Source: Synanceia verrucosa (Eukaryota; Chordata; Actinopteri; Perciformes; Synanceiidae). From it: 64,000 nucleotides of DNA. The DNA lies in the NCBI GenBank assembly GCA_029721515.1, contig CM056559.1, positions 13,755,001-13,819,000 on the forward strand. The letters are read 5' to 3'. Below, one piece after another: positions 23,389 to 36,504 of the stretch; positions within the stretch are counted from its first letter, which is position 1, and every line of letters starts with the position of its first letter. Made by a program: the position numbers and the translations under genes. The notes beneath the pieces are model-generated. The model searched no databases, had not been told where the DNA came from, and saw nothing but the letters and a program-made list of their open reading frames with translations.

Positions 23389-26300
23389 AGTCAAGTCAAG
23401 TCAAGTCAACTTTATTTGTATAGCCCAATATCACAAATTATGAATTTGCCTCATTGGGCTTTACAATCTGTACAGGATATGACACCCTCTGTCCTTTACA
23501 ATGACCCTCGCATCGACTAAGGAAAAACTCCCCAAAAAAAACCTTTTAACAGGGAAAAAGAAACGGAAGAAACCTCAGGAAGAGCAACAGAGGAGGGATC
23601 CCTCTTCCAGGATGGACAGACGTGCAATAGATGCCATGTGTACAGAATAACAACAATGAAAACACATTAACACTAACATACAAAATTGTATGGAAATGTC
23701 CAACTCAATATAACAACAGCTAATATACAGTGTGTATATATAGAAATTGTATGAGAGTGTCCAAGGGGATGAAGAGCATCATCAAGCTATCAGCAAAGGA
23801 TGAAGCATGTCGTCCCTCTCCACCATGCCAACCAGAAGAAGCCTGGGCAGCACATCTTCCACTCCACCACACCAAACAGGAGAAACCTCCGCAGGATGAC
23901 CTCATCACCACCACGTCCTCAGAACCAGAAGATGAAGCCTGACTGGTCTGCACAACCACTACTCCACCAGGTAGACTGGATCCATGGATACCTGTGAGAT
24001 GAGAACGCACAGGGACTACGAGGCACAAACTAATCTGCAGCATGTGTTAAAGGGAGGAAGAGGAAACACATCCTCTTCTCCACTACTCTAACAGATACAA
24101 CCTGAGCAGCATCGCCTCTTCTCCATCTCACCACCATCAGGACAGACGAAGCCTGGATGACATCAACTCCTTCTCAAACAAGTAGCCTCAGCTCACAGAC
24201 ACCTGGGAGCTGGGAGATGCAGGGAGCTCCGGGGAAGAAGATGAGTTAGTAAAATGACTTAATGGAGGCATCGAAATGAAGAAGAAGAGAAGCTCAGTGT
24301 GTCAGAGGAAGTCCTCCCGGCAGTCTAGACCTATAGCAGCATAACTAAGGATTGATCCAAGGCAGCCTGAGTCAACCTTGGATCAGTCCTAACTAAGCAC
24401 TGTCAAAAGGAAAGTCTTAAGCCTACTCTTGAATAAGGGGATGGTGTCTGCCTCCCGGACTGAAAGAGGAGTTGGTTCCACAGAAGAGGAGCTTGATAAC
24501 TGAAAGCTCTAGCTCCCATTCTACTTTTATAAACCCTAGGAACCGCTAATAGTCCTGCATTCTGAGAGCGTAGAGTTCTAGCAGGATTATAAGGCACTAT
24601 TAGCTCTTTAAGATAAGATGGTGCCTGACCATTAAGTGCCTTGTAGGTGAGGAGGAGGATTTTAAATTCTATTCTAGATTTTACAGGAGCCAGTGCAGAG
24701 AGGCTAACACCGGAGAAATATGGTCTCTTTTTTTTCCTGGTTCTGGTCAGAACACGTGCTGCAGCGTTCTGGACCAGCTGGAGAGTCCTGATAGACTTAT
24801 TAGGGCAGCCTGATAATAACGAGTTACAATAGTCCATCCTAGAAGTTACAAATGCATGGACTAATTTTTCTGCATCGTTTTGGTAGAGAATATGCCTTAT
24901 TTTGCAATGTTACGCAGATGAAAAAAAGCTGTTCTAGCTGTTTGTTTCATGTGGACGTTGAAGGACATATCTTGGTCAAAAATTACCCCTAGATTCCTTA
25001 CAGTGGTGTTCGAGGCTGGTGCAGAAGCCACCTAGAGTAAATAAGTCATTAGATAGGTTATTTCTGAGATTTTCAGGGCCAATTAGAATAACCTCAGTTT
25101 TATCTGAATTTAACAACAAGAAATTGTGCGCCATCCAAGTTTTTATATCCTGAAGACATGTTTGGAGTTTAGCTAACTGGCTGGATTCGTCTGACTTAAA
25201 TGACAAATATAGCTGAGTATCATCTGCATAACAGTGAAAGTTTATGGAGTGTTTCCTGATAACATTGCCTAAAGGAAGCATATATAAAGTAAATAGAATA
25301 GGCCCAGGCACAGAACCTTGAGGAACTCCATAACTGACTATGGACTGCATGGAGGACTCATCATTAATGTGAACAAACTGTGATCGATCCGATAAGTAGG
25401 ATTTGAACCAGCTTAAAGCAGTTCCTCTGATGCCAGTTAAATGTTCTAATCTCTGCAACAGGATATGGTGGTCAATAGTATCAAAAGCAGCGCTAAGATC
25501 TAACAAGACAAGTACTGAGACGAGTCCATGGTCTGACGCAATTAGCAGGTCATTAGTAATTTTCACCAGAGCGGTCTCGGTGCTATGATATTTTCTAAAT
25601 CCTGACTGAAAGTCCTCAAATAGATTATTGTTCTGGAGGAAGTCACACAGCTGACTGCACACTGCTTTCTCAAGGATCTTAGAGAGAAAAGGAAGGTTGG
25701 ATATTGGTCTATAGTTGGCTAAAACCTCTGGATCAAGACCGGGCTTCTTCAGAAGAGGTTTGATTTTGCTACTTTAAATGACTGAGGTACATAGCCTGAC
25801 AGCAAAGATAAGTTGATCATGTTTAATAAAGAGGTGCTCAGTAACGGTAAAGCTTCTTTAAGCAGTGAAGTTGGGATGGGATCTAAGAGACAGGTAGAAG
25901 GCTTAGATGAGGAAATCAATGAAGTCAGTTTGTGGAGGTCTATGAGAGAAAAGCAGTCCAAGTATACATCAAGTTCTTCCATGAGTCCTATGCTTCCTGT
26001 GTTTAAAGACAAAGCAGTTTCAGTCAAAGGCACAGTGTGACTGATTTTCTCCCTAATAGTTATAATCTTCTCATTAAAGAAGCTCATGAAGTCACTACTA
26101 CTGAGGGTTATGGGAACAGATGGTTCAATAGAGCTGTGGCTCTCTGTCAGCCTGGCTACAGTGCTGAAAAGAAACCTGGGGTTTTTTTTATTTTCCTCTA
26201 TTAATGATGAATAATAAGCTTCTCTGGCCTTACGGAGAGCCTTCCCTATAAGCTTTCAAACTATCATGCCAGTCCAGGCGAGGCAGCACAGACCGGTTAA

Positions 26301-26735
26301 ACGCCACTTCCTTTCAAATCTTCTAGCTGCATGCTTTAAACTGCGGGTGTGAGGGTTATACCATCGAGCCAGCTTTCTATGCTTTACTATCTTCTTTTTA
26401 GAGGAGCAACAGAGTCTAGAGATGCTCGCAGAGAGTCTGCAGCACTATCTACCAAATTATCAATTTGAGTAGGACTGAAGTCTGAGCCCTCAAGTATATT
26501 GATATTAGATATTGAATTAAAAGCTAATGGAATTATATCCTTAAACTTGGCTACAGCACTTTCAGATAAACATCTAGTGTACATGGATTTACCTGATGGA
26601 GTGTAGTCCAGAAGAAAAAATTCAAAGGTTAACAAGTAATGGTCTGATAGGAAGGAATTCTGTTGGTGGACTGATAAATGTTCTACTTCAATGCCGTAGG
26701 TCAGGACCAGGTCGAGTGTATGGTTAAAACAGTGT
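23389..26735 (-). mobile_element. L2/Maui-like LINE, 5'-truncated, decayed
   Basis: A non-LTR retrotransposon of about 3.35 kb on the - strand. The 3' end lies at 23389 and is marked by a short tandem TTGACTTGACTTGA tail on the - strand. A long 3' region covers 23400-24400, and the coding part runs from 24403 to the 5' truncation near 26735. The truncation falls in the endonuclease region. Ending in a short tandem repeat instead of poly(A) fits the CR1/L2 group, and the protein resembles Maui/L2-like reverse transcriptases that are abundant in teleosts. Multiple frameshifts make it inactive. Confidence 0.8.
24403..26735 (-). pseudogene. LINE reverse transcriptase, frameshifted
   Basis: The reading frame is broken into pieces at 26635-26387, 26087-25749, 25662-24976 and 24837-24403, in at least three frames. 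The third piece holds the RT core: LDLSAAFDTIDH with the first catalytic Asp, GVPQGSVPGPILFTLY, and YADD (codons at 25230-25219). The last piece is the C-terminal region with MDYCNSLLSG and LVQNAAARVLT. A deletion or frameshift near 25000 removes the link between RT and C-terminus. The RT catalytic triad is readable, but no continuous protein can be made. Confidence 0.85.
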
Positions 26736-27640
26736 ATGATAGAAAATAATAACTAACTATTAATAGTAATAATAACAATGCAAACTTCCGTTGCATGCTT
26801 CTATCATACAGCCTGTTTTCTTCACATTGAACACACTGGAGCATATGAGAATGCACTACCTCATATGCTTTTTCCTGCTGGTCTGCCCATTCTGATACAT
26901 AATACATTACAACAGAGACCAAGTGGGCTTCATCTCTCCTTTCTCTCTCGCTCTCTCTCTCTCTCACTCTCTCTCTCCTCATCCCACTTTTTCCTCTTTC
27001 TACATCATTGACTTCCACTCCCAGCGATAATGTCGGTCTCTCATCCTCCCCAACTCAGCAACTGTCTCTCACAGTCTTTCTCTCGCCACTTTGCTATGTG
27101 TTACTGTATGGTTATGTCCTCCTAGCAATAATTTATTCTTAGGGTACGTTGTCTGGCCTTTCCCAAAATGGAAGGACAGATGGTGGACAACAGGGAGCTG
27201 ACAAGAGATGTGGGGAAAGATAAATTACTGCGTGTAGAGCAAAATGATGGATGACAAGCACTTCAGGTTTGATCTGTTTAGGCCTGGGCCTGTGTGCAAA
27301 AAGAAATGACACCTATTAATGAATGTTGTTTGCCCTATGCCACAAACCACAGAGGAAGCAAAGCATACAAAATTACATTTTTGTTCAATTCTCAGCAGTC
27401 ATAAAATGCTCTGAAATAAAATGTCAAACAAACTGAGAGATGTGAGTTTATAGTTGATATATTGGCTGGCTTTGTTCCACAGTGAAATGTTAGATTTATT
27501 AATGTAATCTAGTGGTCATCTCTGGCCTTATGCCTCTACTCAAAATTGTACTTTTCACATTCATTTGCTGAAAGGGAACAGTTTCTTCAACCATAAATCT
27601 AAGTTTAAGACATAAACATGACTACTCCAAGTAGAGTATT
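26736..27640. other. Intronic stretch, nothing recognised
   Basis: About 0.9 kb. It includes a CT-rich run at about 26940-26975. I see no exon or element. Confidence 0.5.
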
Positions 27641-27933
27641 CCATCCATTTTCCACCACTTATCCTCACATAGGGTTGCGGGGGGGCTGGAGCCTATCCCA
27701 GCTGTCTTAGGGCAGAAGTCAGGGTACACCCTGGACAAGTCGCCACCTCATCGCAGGGCACACAGAGACAGACAACCACTCACACCTACGGGCAATTTAA
27801 AATAGCCAATTAACCTAATCCCCATGCATGTTTTTGGATGGTGGAAGCCGGTGTACCCGGAGAGAACCCACGCAGACACGGGGAGAACATGGAAACTCCA
27901 CACAGAAAGGCCCCGGGCCCGGGATTCGAACCC
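27641..27933 (-). mobile_element. AFC-like tRNA SINE, truncated at B box
   Basis: Reverse-oriented copy of the family that is full length at 35896-36246. It runs from the (TGGA)-type tail at 27641 to the B box (GGTTCGAATCC on the - strand, 27932-27922). The upstream part of the tRNA head with the A box is missing, so this is a 5'-truncated copy. No clear target duplication was found. The short open frame across it is not a gene. Confidence 0.8.
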
Positions 27934-28380
27934 TTAAAACGTGTCTGGTTTAGTCTGTTCATTCTGTTAATTCAGTTTCTGTTTCAATCATTTCTTCACT
28001 TTTTGTCACTCTTGTATCCTCACCTATAGTACCTGCAGTAAACATCCTAAAAGTTATTTTTAAAGGTATGAGTTTTACCAGTCAAAGTTTACTGGTGTCA
28101 CACAAAGCACTGTTGCTATGGTTACCAGCACTGTATTGTACCAGCTTATTTGCAATACAACCGTCCACTGGAGGTTTTTAAGGTGTCTTGATGCACAACT
28201 TTAACCGAATTCTGGCAGCCAGTCAGAATCCAGTATCTTGCAGTCATGGCAAATTGTTTCTTAATGGTTGCAGTTATACAGTAGATGTGATATGGGAAAG
28301 GGTGGTGTTTGATGACTGACATTATATCGTCAAATAATAACCACCAGTTTGCTCAGTGAGCTACCAGATTGTTTCCTGTC

Positions 28381-28390
28381 AGTGTGTGTG

Positions 28391-28429
<39 letters not shown>

Positions 28430-28470
28430 GCGTGTATGTTTGTATGTGTGTGTGTGTGTGAGAGAGAGAG
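28381..28470. repeat. TG-rich microsatellite ending in (GA)n
   Basis: Imperfect TG alternation with TTTG and CG interruptions, passing into GAGAGAGAGAG. Non-coding. Confidence 0.85.
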
Positions 28471-30730
28471 TGATGGTTGTGATGATCTTGTGAAGCCAGC
28501 TGTTAGGTGTGTCTTCCATCAGCTTCCCAACAGGAAGGATATGCAGACCATTAGAGTAAAGAGGAGAGAAACCTAATTGACCGACAACAGGACATCACAC
28601 AGTGGTTTCCATCCTGAACCAGTCACCCGTCCATCCTGCATTGGTCCTGTCAACACAAATTTCTGGATATGAAGCATTGGGGTCATTCAGGCAGAAATGG
28701 GTTTCATTTCATTTTAACTACACAGTCCATATAATCAGGTTGAAACTCAAACTGTTGACAAATATTCTCACATGAAGCTCCATTGAACTGCTCACTGAAG
28801 CTTTTGATCATTCCACATGATCTTCAATAATAATTAATATGTCAATCAAATCATATTGGTTGCATCAGTACATCTGACATTTAGCAGGTCCGCTTGTCGA
28901 GTTGTTTTCTCTCCATCTGCTCCAAAGTAAAAATGCTGCAATCTACTGTATGAAACTGTGCCCTGTAGTCCTCCGAGAACAATGTTACAATCTTAAAAAC
29001 AACACATTCTCATCCCAACTCGTCACGTACCGAGGCTATGTCATGCCCCTTGGCGTCACTTTATTTTTGTCATCAAAACCACTTTAGTTATAACCTTGGT
29101 GTTACTTAAGGTTCATAATGATAGGAAAGGAATACATGGTAGGCCCTGATGGCTGAAAGCAGCGTTGTAAATACTGTATGAAATGTAGTGATCAGTGAAT
29201 TTTAATTCATGTTGTGGCGTTTCTGATGTCATCACTGATTCATGATACCCCACCCCATGTCCCCCTCCATCCAGGACAGCTATTAATAATGAATGGCTCT
29301 GACTGTGTAAAATGCCAGTCCCTTGCATATCAGTGAGGTGTTCCTTTTAGAAAGCTAATGTTGACAAATGACTGGGAGCATAAAGCATTTGAGCACACTA
29401 TTAACCTCTGAAATGTCATTGTGTTTGTGATTTTGTGTATGTGTGCGTATGTGTGTGTCTGGCTGTCTATAAAAAAATGTCACTAAAGGTGTCGTGGGCC
29501 GCTATGAACCCCTCATTGACCTTCATTATAATCTCATCATTCCAGTCACTTTTTCATTAAATGCCGTCACGTCACAGCAATAACGTCTGATGCCATAACT
29601 CCTGTGCTCACGCTAATGCAAAAAGTCATGCGCAGTTTCACCAAAATGCATCTATTTTCACATGTGCTTCTGTACAGTGAGTTTAGTGGGAAGATAAGAG
29701 GAGTATGGTGCTGAAGGGTCTAACTGGCTGCTTAAGTAGAGACTTTATTACACAATCACTTGCACACTCTGCCCTCAGGCTGGTTTTGTCTTTTGTCATT
29801 GTTTATGAAGGGTACGGTGTTAATGAGATGAAGCCAAACTGGACTCATTAAATTGCGCTTGTTCAAGTTTGTGAGTCAGAGACTTTTTCGCACAAACTTC
29901 ACACATAAACGTCACACACGGGGCAAATGGTTAATATCCCTGCTATTTTCTTGATTTTTTTCTTTATCCCATTGTCACATAGAAATTTTACAATTATCAC
30001 ACACTCGCTCTATAAATTACAATATTGTCTTTGTTACACTGGTGCCACTAAAGCACATTGAACTGTAATTGGAAGAGTTAGAGAGAGGGAGAGTGAATGA
30101 GTGAAGGAAAACGAGAGAAAGTCAACAGGTTGCTGAGCTGCTTAATTACGTTGCCATGGAAAATCATGTTAGCCCTGTAAATGTCACCGGATTAAATGTC
30201 AGCATATAATCAATTTGCGTGCATTGGTATAGATGTGTGCATGCATATTTATATGTACGTGTTTGTGTGTGAATGTGTGTGTGTTTTTTTATGGATGCAC
30301 TCTGTCAATCCTGTTCAACCTCCCTTGAACGTCCTCCTGTGTCTTTGGGAGCCTTCCTCACTGCTCCATTTACTTTACTACACTGATTTAATGAGTGTGA
30401 GTGTGTGTGATCATTGTGTGGGTGTTATCTGCCTTTTTTATTGTTCTGAATCTGCAGTTGTTTATTAAACTTGCTTGTGGCATCCTCTGTCTTTCCCTCT
30501 CGCTCCCAATGGGTCAATTTTTTTTTTCTCATCTCATCTCTTCCTCTTCACCACCTGTTCATTCAGTCTCTTCTGCCCTTTTTGTTTCTCATTTATTTGA
30601 TTGATTTGACTGATATTTAATTTTGTCTAAGGGTGTGTCAATCTGGATTTTTGGGGCCAATCACTGATCGCTGGAAGGAGAATTGGTCTCTGCACTGGTC
30701 TAAAGGCAATTCTGCTCCTCTGTTCTTTGT

Positions 30731-30780
30731 ATGTGTGTGTGTGTGTGTGTGTGCGTGTGTGTGTGCGTGTGTGTGTGTGT
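30731..30780. repeat. (GT)n microsatellite with CG interruptions
   Basis: 50 bp of TG alternation with two CG steps. Non-coding. Confidence 0.9.
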
Positions 30781-32630
30781 CCGTCCTGGAAGATTTCAAC
30801 GTCCCAGAAATATGTGTCATTGTCATTAGTGTCTTTGTGTGCATCCACTTGTGTTGCTTCCTTAACCTGTTAAAGAGCAGGTGACAAAGCAAGCAAATGA
30901 ATATTGAAATCATTTCAATACAGTATTGATGCATTGTTGCAGCAGTTCTTCTAAAAGGCCTTCAGAGAGATCTCAGATGAGACTATTTAGGATGAATATC
31001 AGCCAAGAAGGATCCATGGCTGATTGATCAGTGCACCCTTTGTTTTCCTACATCTCTCGTTTACATTATTGTCTTGTCGCTTTCATATTCCTATCTTATT
31101 CCCCAAATTGGTTCATCCTCTTTATTTTCTCTCCCACCCTGTCTGCCTCTGACTGTGTGGCTCATGTTGTCTCATAAGCAAAGATTACATAATATCTCTC
31201 CATTAAATTAGAGGTTATCTCCAGTAGAAAATAAAAGTCATCAGTGATAATCAGAATAATAAGACAAATGTAGATTGTGCTAACTGACCAGATTCAAATC
31301 AGTTCTGTTTTTAGCCATCTCCTAAGTGTCAGGAACGTGTGGTGCATTCAAGTTACGAGTAACTTAACTTGCTAAATTGTGGTCTGTCACATAGATGTCA
31401 CCAGTGAAACACCATACTGTTGGCGGTTCTTAGTTTCATAGTTCTTTTCTTCATTTCATATTTCTGCAGCCACTGTTAGTTTGCGATTGTGAATAAGCAA
31501 TCATGCTTCTCCGTTGGTTTGGACTTCACAGCATCATTAGTGCACAGCATAGAGCTTGCATAATTAAAATTTCACTGCTGCTATACCACTCCAGTTTCAA
31601 GCATCATTTGTTTACACTGAAATTATTCACCTACTGTGGATCACAGGTCTTCTTTTGATGATGTTGTCTAACTTGTGGTTTTATAGTAAGATGATTTTAA
31701 CATCGCCAGTCTTGACTTAAGTATTTCAGCAGCATATTGTGTTGCCTCTTGGAGATACATGTACATCGTCCACCAATTTGTATTGTTTTTGCTTGTTACT
31801 GGTGCAATACCTAAGTGTCATAGTCAAAACAACACTCTTTTCATTACTTTGCTGCTTTGTTTTAAGGGAAACAGCAGTATTATCATTTTGAAATTTTAAC
31901 CATTTTTGTGAATTTGACAAAACAAACCAGACTTCTCAAATACAATAGTGTTTAATATCATATGAACACAATCCTGAAACATTATACAAATATGTACACA
32001 AGACCTGACTGATACTGGATGCTGTGGACACATTTTGATTAGCTTTCACACAGCATCAAAATTTGATAGACAGTAATTATGTGGGTGTAAACCCTCCTAC
32101 ATCAAAATCTACTGGTTTTATAAAACCTAGAAGAGAAACACATCTAGTAGGTTGAACGCCAGTATCGGTATCGTGTTGTGTTACTGCAGAGTAATAACAT
32201 CACCTTAACTCTTTCTGTGTATGATTAAACATTACATGTACTATTTTCATGACTCTCTCTTTTCTCTGTGTGCTGGCTGTGTGTCCTGAGTGACTTTAAC
32301 ACTGAGGTCACTTCCAGTCAGGATATTGCCCACACATTCACTCATGTGTAAATGTTAGTTTGTGAACAGCAGAGATGATGGTGTTTTCCTGTGTGTGGCT
32401 GTGCTAGTGTGTGTGAGAGAGAAATGTTGCTAGATATTGGTTTAGGTTTAAACTGGAGTTTTGTGTGCTTTGTGTGTTTATCACTGAGAGTGATATAGCA
32501 TGTGTGTGTATTTATGTGTGTGTACGCACACAGGCGTTGCTCTCTTATCGCCAGCGTCACACAGGAACTGAACTAACAGACGACCGGAAGCCTTATCGCT
32601 CCAAACACCATGACACTGTTTACTCAGACA

Positions 32631-32685
32631 AGCGCGCACACACACGCACACGCACACACACACACGCACACACACACGCACACAC
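32631..32685. repeat. (CA)n microsatellite with CG interruptions
   Basis: About 55 bp of CA/CG alternation, beginning GCGCGCACAC. Confidence 0.9.
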
Positions 32686-35530
32686 CTTTAATTTGTCTGG
32701 TATATTCATTCAGTGTAATGAGAGGAAGCTTGCTGTTTACTGTGCAGTGTGCATGTGTGTCATTGTGTGTATCTGTGCATGTGTTTATCATAAACATTGT
32801 GAGAATAGTAATAGAACAATATACAGTATAGTCACGCATGTGTTTGGTTTAAGGTCAGATTCAGTGTGAAGACATAATTGCAGATTTGAGCGAGATTACA
32901 TGGAGGGAGTGTGTATTTCCATGCATATGACCACAAGTTCTATCTATGTAATAAATGTAAAAAAAAAATGACTCAGGGCAAAGTCAATGAGAGAGGAAGA
33001 TGGTTGATGTAAAGGTGATGTTATTTTGTATAAGTCAGATGACAGGATGCCTTTGGTTAGACTGCAGCTTTGACAAACATCCATAACATTCAAAAACAAG
33101 TTTCAAAAATGTCTTTAAGAACACGTTCAAGAGTCAAATTACGAGACAAGGAATCCCCTAATATTTCAGAGCATTATTCCATGTATTTCATTCCTCAAGC
33201 TGTCACGTAAAAAAGAGGTAGAAATGTTCAAGGTCCCCCAAAAGCTTGAATGTTTCGTTCTGTTAGGCCGGCATCGGGCAAATATCTTTGTGAACAAAAA
33301 GACTTTATGTACAAAAAATGTGTCAGCATGCAGACAGACAACCTTTATTTGTATGCTGTTTTGATGTGCACACTATCTACCATCTTTGTGGTCACGTATG
33401 GACCCATGAATGCGATAGCTGCAGGCTGTGGGTGGAACATACTAGTGTGCTGTATGATTTGGAGACGGTTTCCACTGCAGTCCACTTGTCTTTTTCAACT
33501 ATAGGATGGAAGTAATCACTATTATATATTCCTGTCCTTGTAGCTGCTTTTTTTATATCCTGGAGACAGATTGCTCAGTCATTAAGTATAACTGTGTGTA
33601 ATTATTATTCACAGGGTGAGCTGATGAATGAAAGTTATGGGGGAGCATTATGTTTCCACAGGGGAGATATATAAAGTATTATAGATATGTTTATAGACTC
33701 CCTGCAATAAAAAAGGAGTGCTGTTCAGCATAGTGCACCACCAGTAAGTGATTAAGTGCCCAAGACCCAACCAGATGTGTTATTAACACAAATTAATTAC
33801 ATTGCAAGTGTGCAATTTTCTATCATCAAAACTTTGAAACCACTATTCAACATAAAACATACATGAAAGTCAGAAGTCATGTACAATTTACAGTACACAG
33901 CTGGGGTAGACAGCCAAAACAGTGATCCAAGAGCTACCGTAACTTTACAGTTTTGTAACTTACTGGCATTGATGAGCAAACGGTAACCCGTTGGGACCGG
34001 CTCCCGTTATTCATCCTCATTCATGTTGAAAGATAACCATAACAGTGCTGCTAAACTTTTGTTCAGCTACGGTCCCACAGGTGAGTCCACAGAAGTTAAT
34101 TAAGTTAATTACATGTGTGTAAAATTGGAAGGTGATGACAGTTGGCTGAATCTGAAATCACTTCCTTGTTCACTCAGTCACTATTCCCTGCATAACAGAT
34201 AATCAGTAGCTTAGAGTAAAATCTGGGTTGTTGTGCCATTGTGAATGAAAAGATATTAGATGACCCGTTCCATTAGGATGGGTTATGTTACTGCAAACCC
34301 TCTCTAATAGCAGGCCTGAGTGGACTGCTGGGTGTACAGTATGACACCATAGACATAGACACATAACAAAGATGGTGATATTCCAATAATGACCATGACC
34401 TTTCTCAAACTAAACTGTTTTATTTGCCTATACTTTCCATCGAGGTAGAATATTCATGAATCATTTGTGGAGCACTTGCATGGGATTGGAAACACACTGA
34501 TAAGTAACTTGTTTAATCATTTAGGTATGAGTGCCTGTGTGTTGTGCTGTCACACACATTTGTCCATGCATAAAGCTGGATTTTGGGCCCATTTAGCCAG
34601 ACCCCACGGTCGGATGTGTTGCTTTGTAGCGTTAAGCCCAACAATACAATAGGTCATCATAAGCGTGCTGTTTTACTGATGAAAATGATTAGTCATTCTT
34701 ATTGGGAAGCCTCTGTGCAGTGAAGGTTAGACACTGAATTGAAAAACTGAGTGCTGCGCTAATCCCTGCCGTCAGTTATCTGTAGTGAAGTCAGGATGTG
34801 TGCAGGAGCATGTCACAGCTGCCACTTAATGTTTGCAGATGAGCTTTTACTTTATTCCACCGTTTGCTTTATGTAGCTGCTCTGGATAAGAATGTCAGCT
34901 AAATAATTAAACTATAAATGTACATACAAGAGTGAGGTGGATAAGCTGGGGATTAAGGCAGAAAAGTGAGAGGAAAGGGGTGAGAGGTGTAGTGGGTTGA
35001 GAGAGGAGGAGGAGGAGGAGAAACGATAAACTGAGAACTTTATCAGTCTGTTGACACACACTTGTACACAAAAATACAGATACACTCACATTTACATGTC
35101 AGTTTATATACACAGTCCACACACGCACACACACACACTCGTTTCAAAACTAATTTCAACTCATTTACATCCACAACTGAGTTTAGAGCAGAGTGACAGT
35201 TCAATCATTTCTCCCTGACACCCTCTTTCTGAATTCTCCTCTCTCTCTCCTCAGAGAAAGTTAATTGAAAACGCCCTCTGTACTCAGAGGTGTCAAAAGT
35301 GGGTGCTGTCATTCATGTTTTCATATTTAACTTAAAAAAAAGATTGCCTACATTTCACTGTTGGTAACAGGGATGAATTAGTGAGGGAAGAGGGAGTCAG
35401 CTTGACAGGGAGTGCTGGCTTTTTGGTGGTGATAAAATAGTCAGTTATAAACTGGGGTTACCTGAGGAAATGTCACATAAACTTAAATGTTACTGTGAGG
35501 AACTTTTAACGGGTTATTATGAAACAGTCT

Positions 35531-35790
35531 AAGGTCGCTTTCACACTGTCCTCCTTTGGGTCCCTTTAAACAGACCACAGTTTGTTTCCTCAGATAGTAT
35601 GCTTTGTTTGGGCAGGTGTGAAAGCTCATACGAACTGTGGTGCGGACCAAACGAACTCTGGTCTGCTTGAAAACGGGAGTCTCGGTTCGTTTGCAAGTGA
35701 ACCCTGGTGCAATTCGTATGCAGTGTGAAAGCTCACCGGACCAAACACAGGACCAAGTGTATGTAGTGCATATACAGCAAGTACAGCGCA
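35531..35790. mobile_element. Candidate DNA-transposon MITE fragment
   Basis: The segment opens AAGGTCGCTTTCACACTGTC and contains inverted GTGTGAAAGCTC blocks (about 35619 and 35724) and repeated GGACCAAACG / GGTTCGTTTG motifs. Fish MITEs with CTTTCACACCTG termini look like this. The right terminus is unclear and no target duplication is visible. Confidence 0.4.
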
Positions 35791-35895
35791 CACTCCAGAC
35801 AACGAGTGACCACCGTTAGCAGTTAGCTAACTTAGCTCAATCGTCTGAACAACATAACCAATAAATTTATAATTTGACACATTTGAATAAAATCA

Positions 35896-36246
35896 GGGCG
35901 GCACGGTGGTGTAGTGGTTAGCACTGTCACAGCAAGAAGGTACCGGGTTCGAATCCCAGGCCCTCGGCCTTTCTGTGTGGAGTTTGCATGTTCTCCCCGT
36001 GTCTGCGTGGGTTCTCTCCGGGTACTCCGGCTTCCTCCCATCATCCAAAAACATGCATAGGGATTAGGTTAATTGGCTAATTAAAATTGCCCGTAGGTGT
36101 GAGTGGTTGACTGTCTCTAAGTGCCCTGCGATGAGGGAGACTTGTCCAGGGTGTACCCTGCCTTCCGCCCTAAAACAGCTGGGATAGGCTCCAGCCCCCC
36201 CGCGACCCTATGAGGATAAGCGGTAGATAATGGATGGATGGATGGA
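35896..36246 (+). mobile_element. AFC-like tRNA SINE, full length, 12 bp TSD
   Basis: A 351 bp SINE flanked by the perfect direct repeat TGAATAAAATCA (35884-35895 and 36247-36258). The tRNA-derived head has an A box TGGTGTAGTGG (35907-35917) and B box GGTTCGAATCC (35946-35956), a pol III internal promoter. The body carries the AACATGCATAGG and CAGCTGGGATAGGCTCCAGC blocks and ends in (TGGA)n. The sequence closely resembles the AFC SINE described from African cichlids and relatives. An intact TSD and both boxes suggest a comparatively young insertion. Related copies: 11965-12041, 27641-27933, 55215-55342. Confidence 0.9.
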
Positions 36247-36504
36247 TGAATAAAATCAATCACTCACAGTCCTTAAACTCTGTGCTGATGTGTTGTGACA
36301 TGTTATATTGTCAAAGTTAGAAAATTAACAGCTTCAATCCCTGAAGAACTACTTTAGCATTAGTGAGGGTTGCGTTCACGAGTATGTAGGTAGACGTTAA
36401 TGTTGTAGCATTCCCTCAAATAATGAAACAAAGCACAGTACAACAACAAAAAAAAAAAAGTGAGCGTATGGCAGAGTGACTCATTCCTGCATGTTTCCAG
36501 TGTT

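Larger units (their letters stand above)
28471..35530. other. Intronic stretch, mostly unannotatable
   Basis: About 7 kb with only short domain-free frames on both strands and two dinucleotide arrays (about 30731-30780 and 32631-32685). A segment at 30645-30672 (GGATTTTTGGGGCCAATCAC) resembles the subterminal part of hAT MITEs but is too short to call. I see no exon or complete element. Confidence 0.45.

Noticed and set aside
23720..24043. Open frames within the LINE 3' region
   Set aside because: Located in the LINE 3' untranslated part; no domain, opposite-strand shadows.
30640..30700. hAT subterminal similarity
   Set aside because: Only about 25 bp resembling a MITE end; too short and without termini.
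35896..35970. tRNA gene
   Set aside because: A and B boxes are present, but the segment is the head of a SINE with a 280 bp body and TSD; it does not fold as a proper tRNA.
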